Source: PoT sp049331405 (GTDB taxonomy: Bacteria; Planctomycetota; Planctomycetia; Isosphaerales; Isosphaeraceae). From it: a stretch of DNA of 64,000 nt. Positions 44,118 to 53,092 of this stretch are shown piece by piece; position 1 is the stretch's first letter, and each line of letters starts with the position of its first letter. The translations under genes and the position numbers were made by a program. Below the pieces are notes generated by a model that was given only the letters and a program-made list of their open reading frames with translations, was not told where the DNA came from and did no database searches. The stretch is taken from assembly GCF_049331405.1 (NCBI RefSeq), contig NZ_CP186274.1, positions 7,440,001-7,504,000 of the forward strand. The letters run 5' to 3'.

Positions 44118-45329
44118 TTACCGACCACCCCGAGTGCGGCCGCTTCGGTTGGGGAACGGGTTCTTGATGACCCCCTGCCCGCTGATGTCGAGGACCTTCC
44201 AGCCGGCCTTCTCGTGACGAACCGTCACGGTCCGAATGAAATTGTCCCCCTTCTCGTTCGACTTCCCGATCGTCACCCCGACCCTGCCCGAGCTGGTCGC
44301 GGTATTTTCGCCGACGATCCGGAATTCGTCGAGCTTGTCGGCGAGCTGGCTGAGGTCGTCCTCGGTCATGCTGCGGTCGAGAATCGTCGAGAACATCTGC
44401 TTGTTGCGAGCCGAGCACTCGAGTGGGGCGCGGTTTGCAGTCGCTTCGGAGAGGCGTTCGATGTCCTTCGCCTTCAGGGCGCCCAGGAAGGCTTCGACCG
44501 CGCCATGCGGATCGGTGAAATCGGCAGGCTCGTTATTACCGCCGCCGCCGGGCCCACCCGGAGACATGGGGCCACCCGGCACGCCGGGCATCCCGGCCAT
44601 TCCCGGGGGCCTGGGACCTGCCGCCCCGCCAGGGCCTGCGTTGCGGGCCTGCTGAGACTGCATCATCGCCGCCATCATCTTCGACTGATCGCCGCCTGGC
44701 GAGGGGATGGCACCCGCACCGTTGACGGCTTGACCCGGGGGAGGCCCCGGTCTGAAGGCTCCAGGACCCATCGCCCCTTGTGGACCGGCAGGCCCTCCTG
44801 GGCTGCCCGCGTTGCCGTTCGCGGCGGCAGGCGCCGGTTCCGTGTTCGCAGCGGCCTTGTTGCCCAGAGCGAGCATCTCGGCGGTGGTGGCAGAACTCTC
44901 GGAAGTGGGCTTGGCGGCCTCTCCTCCATCCTCTGTGGCCGTCGCGGTGGCTTCACCCTCCGTGCTTTCCTTCGCAGCTTCGCCCTCGGCGGGGGCGGCG
45001 GCCGTTGTTGTCGGGGTCGCCTCGGTCTCGGACTTGGCAGCGACAGGTGCCGGGGCCGCTGCCGGAGTCGGGGCCGCCGCGACAGTGGGAGCCGCGGGAG
45101 CGGGGTTCGCCGGGGCGGGCGCCTCCTCGGCCTCGGCGTCCTTCGCCTTCTGGGCGACGGGGGCCGCGGGAGGCGGGACGGGCGCCGGCGGGGCTGCGCT
45201 CACCGCAGGGCCGGACGCTGCGTTGGCGTCGGAATCCGGGTCGGGCACGTCTCCCCCGCCGCAACCGGTCCAGGCCAGGCACAACCCGGCCAACCCAATT
45301 GGCAAAAGCCGTCTGATCCGGGGTGTCAT
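44118..45329 (-). CDS. Lipoprotein with collagen-like and Ala/Pro-rich linker
   Basis: 403 residues. Lipoprotein signal MTPRIRRLLPIGLAGLCLAW then TGC. Residues 25-150 are Ala/Pro/Glu low complexity and 160-270 are Gly/Pro-rich with collagen-like triplets (GSPGGPAGPQGAMGPG and GGPMSPGGPGGGG). The last 125 residues form a compact domain (DPHGAVEAFLGALKAKDIER ... AGWKVLDISGQG) like an NTF2-like or DUF4878-type fold. The long linker could reach through the cell envelope. ATG 45329 has AGGA upstream; a strong terminator follows the gene. Confidence 0.8.
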   Translation of the reverse strand: MTPRIRRLLPIGLAGLCLAWTGCGGGDVPDPDSDANAASGPAVSAAPPAPVPPPAAPVAQKAKDAEAEEAPAPANPAPAAPTVAAAPTPAAAPAPVAAKSETEATPTTTAAAPAEGEAAKESTEGEATATATEDGGEAAKPTSESSATTAEMLALGNKAAANTEPAPAAANGNAGSPGGPAGPQGAMGPGAFRPGPPPGQAVNGAGAIPSPGGDQSKMMAAMMQSQQARNAGPGGAAGPRPPGMAGMPGVPGGPMSPGGPGGGGNNEPADFTDPHGAVEAFLGALKAKDIERLSEATANRAPLECSARNKQMFSTILDRSMTEDDLSQLADKLDEFRIVGENTATSSGRVGVTIGKSNEKGDNFIRTVTVRHEKAGWKVLDISGQGVIKNPFPNRSGRTRGGR

Positions 45330-45602
45330 GGTTCGCGATCCTTTCCAATGGAGGGGCAGCCAGAGATGGACGAGCCCGTCAAGTGCGTTGCGACGTGGCC
45401 GTTTCGTCTCCATCCGAGCCGATATTTTATTATGACCCAATCCATTCGTGATTGAAAAGAGGGTGGATGATCGGGAGCATTGACATGCCCGTTACGCGAT
45501 CCAAGTCGGCTCGTGTCGCGCACTTGCTCTCCCATGACCCTGGGTTTATGATGGGCTTTCGACCCGCCTTTGCGAGCATTACCGACCTCCGGAGTGTGAG
45601 TG

Positions 45603-46004
45603 ATGCCCCCAGCCCAGAAGTTGATCCTCCTTGTCGACGACGATAACGAGATCATCGAGTCGATGCGGATGGTCTTGGAAAGCAAGAACTACCGCATCAT
45701 GGTCGCTCGCGACGGGAATGCCGGATTGACCCTCGCCGAACGCGAGAGCCCCGACCTCATCGTGCTCGACATGATGATGCCGAAGAAGAGCGGCTTCCTC
45801 GTGCTTGAGAAGCTCAAGGGACGCCCCGGCGGCCTCATCCCCACGATCATGATCACGGGCAATGAAGGCAGCCGACATCGCGCCTATGCCGAGATGTTGG
45901 GGGTTCGCGACTACATACGCAAGCCGTTCGCGATGGAAAAGCTCGTCCGCTCGGTCGAGAAGATCCTCGAAGGACGTTCGTCCGACTCCCACCACGACGA
46001 CTGA
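45603..46004 (+). CDS. Single-domain response regulator
   Basis: 133 residues, receiver only. Acidic pocket D12-D13, phospho-acceptor D56 (IVLDMMMPKKSG), T85 (IMITGN) and K107 (YIRKPF) are all present. There is no output domain, so it is CheY-like or a phosphorelay intermediate, or acts through protein contacts. No kinase lies next to it. ATG 45603 is preceded by GGAG. It stands alone between two minus-strand groups and has its own terminator. Confidence 0.93.
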   Translation: MPPAQKLILLVDDDNEIIESMRMVLESKNYRIMVARDGNAGLTLAERESPDLIVLDMMMPKKSGFLVLEKLKGRPGGLIPTIMITGNEGSRHRAYAEMLGVRDYIRKPFAMEKLVRSVEKILEGRSSDSHHDD

Positions 46005-46127
46005 TCTCGCCCGGCCTCGATGGCTCCTGACCTCTCTCCTCCCACCGCGGGAAGCTCACTCTCCGACCCTCTCCCCGCACGCGAGTCTCTGGCCGTCGCG
46101 ATTCCATCGAAATAGCCATACTAAAGA

Positions 46128-46163
46128 GCCGGGGCCGCCACTGCGCGATCGCCCCGGCCTTTT
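46128..46163 (+). terminator. Terminator after the response regulator
   Basis: Stem GCCGGGGC with GCCCCGGC, a 15-base loop, then CTTTTC on the plus strand. It separates the response regulator from convergent maf. Confidence 0.7.
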
Positions 46164-46184
46164 CTTCGCCCGACGGCTCCGGGC

Positions 46185-46763
46185 TCAAGGGATTGAGTAG
46201 CCCAGCTTGCGCAGTTGCGTCGTGAGGGCGATCAGGGGGAGGCCTGTGATGGCAGAGTGGTCGGCCGTCTCGATCTGCTCGAAGAGGGTGATCCCGTGCT
46301 CCTCGAGCTTGTAACTCCCCGCGCAGTCGATGGGTTGGTCGACCGCGACGTAGCGCGCGATCTCCTCGGTCGTGAGGGGACGCATGACCATGTTTGTCGT
46401 GTCGGTATAAATATAGGTCTGACCCGCGTGGATCACGGCGACCGACGTGATCAGCGAGTGGGCCTTGCCCGCGAGCGCCGATAATTGGTCGATTGCGTTC
46501 TCGGCCGTGCCGGGCTTGCCGAGCAAGGCCCCATCGAAGCTGACGACCTGGTCGCTGCCGATCAGGGTCGCGTCGGGCTCCGTGTCGAGGATGCTCTCCG
46601 CCTTGGCGATCGCGAGGTGCTCGGCCAGCTCGCGATGGTTCCAGGTGCCCGCCTTCCAGTCCTCCTCGCGGATCCGAGGCTCGACGCAGCGGAACTCCAG
46701 GCCGAGGCGCTTCAGGAGCGCCTGCCGATAACGGGATGTGCTGACGAGGACGATTTCAGCCAA
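46185..46763 (-). CDS. maf: Maf-family nucleotide pyrophosphatase
   Basis: 192 residues. The Maf fold converts non-canonical or canonical NTPs to NMPs and may limit misincorporation. Seen: the start LVSTSRYRQALLKRLGLEF, the SDQV motif (LIGSDQVVSFDGALLGKPG) and CAGSYKLEEHG near the end. The usual SxSPRR loop reads STSRYR, so the substrate may differ from classical MafB proteins. The start is TTG 46763 with AAGGTGA upstream; no in-frame ATG fits the family start. Confidence 0.88.
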   Translation of the reverse strand: MAEIVLVSTSRYRQALLKRLGLEFRCVEPRIREEDWKAGTWNHRELAEHLAIAKAESILDTEPDATLIGSDQVVSFDGALLGKPGTAENAIDQLSALAGKAHSLITSVAVIHAGQTYIYTDTTNMVMRPLTTEEIARYVAVDQPIDCAGSYKLEEHGITLFEQIETADHSAITGLPLIALTTQLRKLGYSIP

Positions 46764-46886
46764 AGGCCTATCACCTTGCTTTCCGCATGTTGAAAAGAAA
46801 GGGCCGAGCCCGTCGGCGCTTCGCCGGTGTGCTGCGGCCCATGCCGGTGATCCACGATGGTCGACTCGGGCCAATCGCCCTGCCGG

Positions 46887-47330
46887 TCAGTTGGCTTCGG
46901 CCCCGCCGTGCTCGGCGTTGTACTGGGCGTCGTAGGCTTCGAGCCAGGCCTTGGCCCTCGGCAGGTCTTCGGCACGGACCCAGACGCGAGGCCCGGAGCT
47001 CATGCTTCCCAGAGCGTCATGCATGTCGTGGGTGTCGGCCACCGCGTTGATGCCGTCCTCGCTGAGGCGGTCGGCGAGGAACTTGGCCTGCATCAGGTCG
47101 AGAGCCCAGTAGGCCTCGACGAGTTCGCCGGCGAGCGGGCTCGACGGTTCCGGGATTGGCCGATCCCCCTCGGGCATGTCGAGGTCGAGCGGGGAGGCGT
47201 CCGCCGAGCTCTCGTCGGCCTGGACGAACGTGGGGTCCTCCACGCCATCGGCCGAGGTCCCACACGACCAGCAAACCTCAAACGACGGATCGACCTTCGT
47301 CTGGCACTTCGGACAGGTCCACACGTGCAT
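46887..47330 (-). CDS. Zinc-ribbon plus DUF2007-like protein, copy A
   Basis: 147 residues. The N-terminus is a zinc ribbon (MHVWTCPKCQTKVDPSFEVC, then WSCG), followed by an acidic linker. The DUF2007-type putative signal-transducing domain starts at about 75: VEAYWALDLMQAKFLADRLS, and later VWVRAEDLPRAKAWLEAY. Its function is unknown. It is a clear paralogue of the next gene upstream, with the same domain order and the shared WSCGTSA.GVEDP core. Confidence 0.82.
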   Translation of the reverse strand: MHVWTCPKCQTKVDPSFEVCWSCGTSADGVEDPTFVQADESSADASPLDLDMPEGDRPIPEPSSPLAGELVEAYWALDLMQAKFLADRLSEDGINAVADTHDMHDALGSMSSGPRVWVRAEDLPRAKAWLEAYDAQYNAEHGGAEAN

Positions 47331-47399
47331 TCTCCTCGAAAGCTGGAATGAGCGTCGCCCTGGCCGTTGCCTCGATGGCCTCGGCACGAGCGACTCGAC

Positions 47400-47828
47400 T
47401 CATTTTTCGTTGTCCGGTCGACTTTGCCGGCGTCGGTCGTACTCTTCGACGAACTTTCGCGCCGACACGTAATCCTGCGATCGCACCATGATCCGCGGCG
47501 AGAGCGAGGGGGACATGTACCCGAGGCTCCCGACCTTGCCCCCCTGGATCATCGCGGGGATCCCCTGCTCGGACAGGCGATCGACGATGAACTTGGCCTC
47601 GGTCGCGGTGCCGGCCAGGTAGCACTCGACCACCTGGCTCGGCGGCTCGGGCAACTCGAGGTCTTCGAGGTGCTCGAGCTTGTCCTCGACGCTGGGCTCG
47701 TAGATCGGGGCCGCCTCGTCGGCCGTCACGAATCCAGGGTCTTCAACCCCCTCGGCAGACGTCCCGCAGGACCAGCAGACGTCGAATGAATCCTCGATCG
47801 CCGTGCCACACTTGGGACACTTCCACAT
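47400..47828 (-). CDS. Zinc-ribbon plus DUF2007-like protein, copy B
   Basis: 142 residues with the zinc ribbon CPKC ... CWSCGTSAEGVEDPGF and the DUF2007-like domain (VECYLAGTATEAKFIVDRLS ... IMVRSQDYVSARKFVEEY). It is 69 bases upstream of its paralogue on the same strand and probably co-transcribed with it. The linkers have diverged more than the domains, so the duplication is not recent. Its start at ATG 47828 gives the zinc ribbon at residue 2, as in copy A. Confidence 0.82.
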   Translation of the reverse strand: MWKCPKCGTAIEDSFDVCWSCGTSAEGVEDPGFVTADEAAPIYEPSVEDKLEHLEDLELPEPPSQVVECYLAGTATEAKFIVDRLSEQGIPAMIQGGKVGSLGYMSPSLSPRIMVRSQDYVSARKFVEEYDRRRQSRPDNEK

Positions 47829-47929
47829 CGCCGCGTCCTCACTTTCGGGTGACGGGTTCCAATGTCGCTGGAAATGGTCCGACGGCTGTTTCAAGGTATC
47901 GACCCTGGTAAAGGAATCCCGTGCTCCGC

Positions 47930-48832
47930 TCAGATCCGAAGGCTCTCCACCAACTCCGACGGCGGTAGGATGTAGCCGAAGTAGAAATCGCCGAAGAGGG
48001 CATACTTCGCCGAGCTCTCATCGAATCGCATCGTATAAACGATATCTTTGAGATAAGCAGGATTCCGACCCCAGAGCGTGACGCCCCACTCCCAGTCATC
48101 GAGGCCCGTCGAGGCCGTGATGAGTTGCACGACTTTACCCGCGAATTTCATTCCGCTCCGGCCATGCTGGCTCATCATCTGCGATCGTTCTTCGAACGGC
48201 AGCGTGTACCAGTTCTGACCCTCGGTTCGCATCTTGCTCATTGGATAAAAGCAAATGCAGGGCCATTCGGGGAAGTCGGGGTAGAGGCGCTGGCGGTTCA
48301 TCGGCACGAGCCGATCGGCGTACGAGGCGACCTTCGTCTTGTAGACGTTGCTCTCGGGGTCGACCCCCTCGCGATCGCGGAGGATCCGTCCGTATTCTTC
48401 GGCGTCGGGGACGTATTCGGAGACTTCCGTGATCGAATAGAACGAATATGTGGGGATGAGCGCAGGACCGATATCCGAGGCCTGCACCGCGATCTGGACC
48501 GCGTGGATGGCCCGCAGATCGTAGCCGGCCGCCATGATCCCGAAGTCGGCCTTGTGCCCCGGCACGGCGAAGCACTGCAACTGGTCGGGGGCTCCCGACG
48601 CCTTGGGGTCGAGGGCCTGCACCACCTGCTCACGCCCGGATCGGCGAGCCTCCTCGCTGAGGGAAGCCAGGATCGCGCGGTCGACGCGATAGAAGAGATG
48701 GAGGCAGTGCCACCCCTCCTCGGGCTTGAGCGTGGCCGGGATCTGCGCCGAGGCGGCCGGGCGATGGCCATGTTGCATCGGTTGCGTGGGAGCCGAGGCT
48801 TGGGGTCGGGTGGAGGCGGACTCGGACGTCAT
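47930..48832 (-). CDS. hemQ: Coproheme decarboxylase (HemQ/ChdC), chlorite dismutase family
   Basis: 300 residues. It turns coproheme into haem b in the coproporphyrin-dependent haem pathway. Seen: the YPMSK motif at 196-200, with the expected radical Tyr at 196, and the proximal haem His223 in MMSQHGRSGMKFAGKV. Length after residue 38 fits the family; the first 38 residues are a polar Pro/Gln/Ala-rich extension. ATG 48832 has GGGGAG upstream. It suggests this organism uses the coproporphyrin route, but no other haem genes are in the window. Confidence 0.93.
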   Translation of the reverse strand: MTSESASTRPQASAPTQPMQHGHRPAASAQIPATLKPEEGWHCLHLFYRVDRAILASLSEEARRSGREQVVQALDPKASGAPDQLQCFAVPGHKADFGIMAAGYDLRAIHAVQIAVQASDIGPALIPTYSFYSITEVSEYVPDAEEYGRILRDREGVDPESNVYKTKVASYADRLVPMNRQRLYPDFPEWPCICFYPMSKMRTEGQNWYTLPFEERSQMMSQHGRSGMKFAGKVVQLITASTGLDDWEWGVTLWGRNPAYLKDIVYTMRFDESSAKYALFGDFYFGYILPPSELVESLRI

Positions 48833-49246
48833 GACTGGCTCCCCTGAGCTGTTACTGTTCGGGTTCGAGGGGCAAGATTGGTCTGGAAACTGACAAACGC
48901 CAGCCCAGGTCAAGCCTCTCTCTGTTCCTCGCTGCGTCGCGCCTTGGCCGCGACTAGCCGCGATGGGCGTGGGCATTCGGTCCCGGTCGACCACGCCGAG
49001 GAACGCACGGTTTTCCCTTCCTTGGCTCACTTCCTTTGAATTCTACTCGTTGCCTCGGCCTTCGTCCAAGCGATGGCGGAGAGCCGCTCCGGGATCTCTT
49101 CGCCCCCTGGATCGTGCCATTGCGTCGTTCGAGCCGAAGGTGGGCATGGTGTTGATTGCGGCCTTTGGAAGGCGTACTTAGGATACGCGACTCTCCATCC
49201 TGTTGTACTTCGCCTCCTTTTGCCAACGGTCTTTGCGAGGCTGCCC
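48833..49246. other. Divergent intergenic region, no gene seen
   Basis: 414 bases between hemQ (minus) and the cyclase gene (plus). It should hold both promoters. I found no RNA gene, repeat or credible reading frame. Confidence 0.5.
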
Positions 49247-50332
49247 ATGCGCGTTGCACGAAGATTCCAAGGTCTCCTCATCGTCGGCCTCATGGCCGCC
49301 GTCGGTGTCTCGATCGGGCCCTCCGGCCAGGGGCAGGAGCCGGAAGCGGGGGGCTCGACCTCGGTCGATGCGACCAACCCCGGGATCAAAGGTTGGCGCA
49401 AGGGTGTGGGCTGGGGATGGATCTGGGGTAAGGACGACGAGGTTGGCTCCCTGAACGCGATGAGCGACCATTCGCGTGCCGCGGCACTGTCACTGGCGAA
49501 GAAGGGGCAGACTTTCGACCTCGGCTTGACCTATAGCCGTCGCAGTTTCAAATTCTCGGGCCACAGTCCCGGCGAGATCATCACGTTCCGCAGCCCAGAT
49601 GGGCTGGATCGGATGAAGGATCCGGACGCCCCGCCGACGGCTTCGAACCCGGATCGGGTACTCTGGCACTCCGCCGCGATGTTCATCAGCGATAACATCG
49701 CGACGCAGATCGATGGCCTGGCGCACATCACGGCGGGGTCCGACGATCACTGGTACAACGGCTTCAAGGAATCTGAGTGGGGAGGCGACTTCGGCCCGCG
49801 CAAGTGCGACGCGACGACCATCCCCCCGATCGTCGCGCGAGGCGTCATGATCGACGTGGCGGCGTTCAAGAAGGTCAAGGTGTTGCCGGGACATACCGTT
49901 ATCTCGGCCGATGACCTCAAGGCGACTCTGGCATGGGAAGGAGTGACCCTCAAGCCGGGAGACGTTGTCCTGGTCCGGACGGGCACCGGCCAACTCTGGG
50001 GTGAAGATGGCGCCGATCATGCGAAGATTGCCGAACACGACACGGCCGGCCCCGACCTCGCCGCCACCAAGTGGCTCGTCGAGGAACAAGGGGCGATCAT
50101 GGTCGGATCCGACACGAGCGGTTACGAGGTCAATCCTGCGCCTGGCAAGCACGGGAGTGGCGTCCCGGTCCACAAGTATCTGCTCGTCGATCAGGGCGTT
50201 CACCTCGGCGAGTTCCATTACCTCGAAGGATTGAGCCAGGCTAAAGTGTACGAATTTTGCTATATTGCCTCGACCAATAAAATCAAGGGATCGGCAGCGG
50301 GATTTGGCCTTCGGCCGATCGCCTTGCGTTGA
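49247..50332 (+). CDS. Secreted cyclase-family (kynurenine formamidase-like) protein
   Basis: 361 residues. Signal peptide (MRVARRFQGLLIVGLMAAVG) then a PF04199-type swivelling alpha/beta domain. The metal-binding stretch normally HxGTHxD reads DNIATQIDGLAH, with Gln in place of one His; the second metal residues may come from LLVDQGVHLGEFHYLE. Family members hydrolyse cyclic or N-formyl amides such as N-formylkynurenine. The GTQxD variants form a separate branch of unknown substrate. ATG 49247 has GAGG upstream. Exported, probably periplasmic. Confidence 0.85.
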   Translation: MRVARRFQGLLIVGLMAAVGVSIGPSGQGQEPEAGGSTSVDATNPGIKGWRKGVGWGWIWGKDDEVGSLNAMSDHSRAAALSLAKKGQTFDLGLTYSRRSFKFSGHSPGEIITFRSPDGLDRMKDPDAPPTASNPDRVLWHSAAMFISDNIATQIDGLAHITAGSDDHWYNGFKESEWGGDFGPRKCDATTIPPIVARGVMIDVAAFKKVKVLPGHTVISADDLKATLAWEGVTLKPGDVVLVRTGTGQLWGEDGADHAKIAEHDTAGPDLAATKWLVEEQGAIMVGSDTSGYEVNPAPGKHGSGVPVHKYLLVDQGVHLGEFHYLEGLSQAKVYEFCYIASTNKIKGSAAGFGLRPIALR

Positions 50333-50571
50333 TCGCGGGGCGAGTCGGGGGTAAATGGTCGAAGCCAGGTGCCAGGCCGGTCGGTGGACGGCCAGACTTG
50401 TTCAGTATGTCGATCTCTAATAGGATGTCGACAACGAGGGCCACTTGCCTGCGTCGGCGACGCAAGCCGCGCAAGGTGAAAGGCGTTGCGGGTAATCATG
50501 GAAGGGCAAGGGCGGCGGCCTGGCCGCCCGGGCCCGGCACTCTCACAGGCGAGTAGCGAGGAGAATGCGCG

Positions 50572-51537
50572 ATGGCGACCGCTGACCGGACCAGGGGCCG
50601 GATTTACGACAACATCACCGAGACCATCGGGAATACCCCGCTGATCCGGCTTCGGCGCGTCACCGAGGGGAGTCAGGCCACGGTCCTGGCCAAGCTCGAG
50701 AACTTCAACCCGCTCTGGTCGGTTAAGGACCGCATCGGCGTGGCGATGATCGACGCCGCCGAGGCCGAGGGGAAGATCACCAAGGATACGATCATCGTCG
50801 AGCCGACCAGCGGCAACACGGGTATCGCCCTGGCCTTCACCTGCGCGGCCCGCGGCTACACGCTCAAGGTCACGATGCCCGAGAGCATGAGCCTCGAGCG
50901 TCGACGCCTCCTCAAGGCCTTCGGCGCCGAGATCGTCCTCACCCCGGCCGCCGAAGGGATGCCCGGTGCCGTCCGCAAGGCCGAGGAGATCGTCAAGACG
51001 ACCCCAAACGCCTTCATGCCCCAGCAGTTCAAGAACCCTGCCAACCCGGAAATTCACCGGAAGACCACGGCCGAGGAAATCTGGCGCGACACAGACGGCC
51101 AGGTCGATATCCTGGTCTGTGGCGTCGGAACCGGCGGCACGATCACGGGTTGCGGCGAAGTGCTCAAGAAGTACAAGCCCAGCCTCAAGGTGATCGCCGT
51201 CGAGCCGGTCAGCTCCCCCGTGCTGACCCAGCACAAGAACCACGATACCCTCAAGCCTGGCCCGCACAAGATCCAGGGGATCGGTGCGGGCTTCATCCCC
51301 GACATCCTCAACACGGAGATCATCGACGAGGTCGTGACCGTCCGCGACGAGGACGCCTTCGACATCTCGCGTCGACTCGCCCGCGAAGAGGGGATGCTCT
51401 GCGGGATCTCCTGCGGCGCGGCGGCCTTCGGTGCCCTCCAGGTCGCCAACCGCCCCGAGAACGCAGGCAAGATGATCGTGGTCATCCTGCCCGACCTCGG
51501 CGAGCGCTACCTCTCCACGCCCCTCTTCCCCGAATAA
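50572..51537 (+). CDS. cysK: Cysteine synthase (O-acetylserine sulfhydrylase)
   Basis: 321 residues, fold-type II PLP enzyme. PLP Lys52 in NPLWSVKDRIG, the substrate loop PTSGNTGIALA and the phosphate-binding GVGTGGTITGCG are canonical. It makes L-cysteine from O-acetylserine and sulfide or another sulfur donor. The next gene encodes a JAMM protease of the Mec type, which suggests sulfur may be delivered on a carrier protein. No carrier is visible nearby. Confidence 0.95.
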   Translation: MATADRTRGRIYDNITETIGNTPLIRLRRVTEGSQATVLAKLENFNPLWSVKDRIGVAMIDAAEAEGKITKDTIIVEPTSGNTGIALAFTCAARGYTLKVTMPESMSLERRRLLKAFGAEIVLTPAAEGMPGAVRKAEEIVKTTPNAFMPQQFKNPANPEIHRKTTAEEIWRDTDGQVDILVCGVGTGGTITGCGEVLKKYKPSLKVIAVEPVSSPVLTQHKNHDTLKPGPHKIQGIGAGFIPDILNTEIIDEVVTVRDEDAFDISRRLAREEGMLCGISCGAAAFGALQVANRPENAGKMIVVILPDLGERYLSTPLFPE

Positions 51538-51708
51538 TCGGGAGCCCACAACGGCTTTTTGATCAGGCTCGAATGAACACGACGTGGCGTCCCGGCGGCT
51601 CGTTACGGAGTCACCAGGACGTCGCGTCGTTTTCCGCTCGATGAGGATCTACGGATTTCGCGGGTTTCAACTCACCCCGGCCATTTCACCAAATCGCCTT
51701 TGGATTCC

Positions 51709-52158
51709 ATGAGTGAACTCGACTCGGGCTTGATAGTTCCCCTCTCCATTCATGACGCAATGGTCGCCCACTGTCTCAAGGATTCGCCGTTGGAGGCCTG
51801 CGGCATCCTGGGGGGGAGGTTTCCGCTGGTTTCCTCGTTCCACCCACTCAGAAATGCCGCGGCGAGCGAGACGTATTACGACGCGGATCACCAGGAATTG
51901 ATCGCGGCCGTCGTGACGATCCGTGAGGCGGGGGGAGAGTTCCTGGCGATCTATCACTCCCATCCGAAGTGGCAGGCCGTCCCGAGCAAGACCGATCTGC
52001 GCGACAACCACTACGGTCCCCTGCCTCGAATCATCGTCTCACTGCTGGAGCCTAGTCCCGACGTGCGCATCTGGCGTCTGGACGAGGATTCCTTCACGGA
52101 ACTTTCTTGGCGGGTCGTGCCCGATGACGAACTCGAGCGGTTGAAGGGCGACGCTTGA
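51709..52158 (+). CDS. JAMM/M67-family metalloprotease, Mec-like
   Basis: 149 residues. Zinc ligands and catalytic residues of the JAMM motif are complete: E29, H83, H85, S93 and D96 in YHSHPKWQAVPSKTD. The family includes Mec+, which releases cysteine from the CysO carrier, and deubiquitinase-like enzymes. The neighbouring cysK supports a role in carrier-dependent cysteine synthesis or sulfur-carrier processing; this is an inference because no ThiS-like carrier is seen in the window. Confidence 0.9.
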   Translation: MSELDSGLIVPLSIHDAMVAHCLKDSPLEACGILGGRFPLVSSFHPLRNAAASETYYDADHQELIAAVVTIREAGGEFLAIYHSHPKWQAVPSKTDLRDNHYGPLPRIIVSLLEPSPDVRIWRLDEDSFTELSWRVVPDDELERLKGDA

Positions 52159-52252
52159 AAAGCTAAACTAGCCGTCCGAATCCTAAGAACTTGCTTGGGT
52201 AGGACTTTCGGTCGACTTGAACTCGACTCTCTTTCGTGGGGCTGGGATTGCG

Positions 52253-52708
52253 ATGCAGAAGACTTTGATCATCTTCAAGCCGGATTGCGTTCAGCGTCGT
52301 CTCGTCGGGCAGATCCTCCAGCGCTTCGAGAGCAAGGGGCTGCGGATTGCCGGCCTGAAACTCATCCAGGTCGATCGCGCCCTGGGGGAGAAGCACTACG
52401 CCGAGCACCAGGGTAAGCCCTTCTTCGAAGGCCTGATCCAGTTCATCACAGGCGGCCCGGTCGTGGTGGGCATCCTGGAAGGGAACGAGGCCATCACCGT
52501 CGTCCGCACCCTCCTGGGCGCGACCAACGGCACCGCCGCCGCCCCGGGCACGATCCGCGGCGACTTCTCGATCAGCAAGCAGAACAACCTGCTGCACGGC
52601 AGCGACAGCCCCGAGTCGGCCGAGCGCGAAATCGCCCTCTGGTTCCGCCCCGAAGAGATCGTCGACTATTCGGTCGCCGGCTCCGAATGGGTCTTCGGCG
52701 GCGCCTGA
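52253..52708 (+). CDS. ndk: Nucleoside-diphosphate kinase
   Basis: 151 residues. Catalytic phospho-His115 in NNLLHGSDSPESAEREI, preceded by GATNGTAAAPGTIRGDF, both canonical. It keeps nucleoside triphosphate pools balanced. The start at ATG 52253 gives the family start MQKTLIIFKPDC. A GGGGCTGGGA site lies upstream. Confidence 0.97.
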   Translation: MQKTLIIFKPDCVQRRLVGQILQRFESKGLRIAGLKLIQVDRALGEKHYAEHQGKPFFEGLIQFITGGPVVVGILEGNEAITVVRTLLGATNGTAAAPGTIRGDFSISKQNNLLHGSDSPESAEREIALWFRPEEIVDYSVAGSEWVFGGA

Positions 52709-52752
52709 GCCCATCCCGGCTCTCCCCGAGCCATACCTAGAGCCAATCTCCG

Positions 52753-52781
52753 CGGCCGGAACCGCTTCAACGCTCCGGCCG
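52753..52781 (+). terminator. Possible ndk terminator within a 384-base gap
   Basis: Stem CGGCCGGA with TCCGGCCG and a 13-base loop, 44 bases after ndk. No T-tract. The remaining gap up to ligA (52709-53092) shows no gene; part of it must hold the ligA promoter. Confidence 0.4.
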
Positions 52782-53092
52782 TTGCGGCTCCCTCCTCCAC
52801 GCAAGTCGCTATCCTGGCGACTATTTGCGATCTCGCTCAGGCGAATCTCGTCTTCACCGCGGGAAGCCGAAAGCGGCGGCGTCAAACCTGCCCTGGCATC
52901 AGCGAGCCTCGGAAGTTACCCTCCGCTGTGGATTCGTCCACATCCAGGATAACCCGAGGCGTCGATTCCCGGCGAAAAACCTGCTCCCGCGATCGCAGGC
53001 AGGTCGATGTTTGACCTTGCGCACCGGATAAGACCGGGCGATTGAGTGGGTCGGGGTTTGATGTGGGCGACCGCGAGCGAGAGGGGGGACGT

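Noticed and set aside
50329..50556. 75-residue plus-strand frame between the cyclase and cysK genes
   Set aside because: Arg/Pro/Gly-rich, overlaps the end of the cyclase gene and has no ribosome site or family signal.
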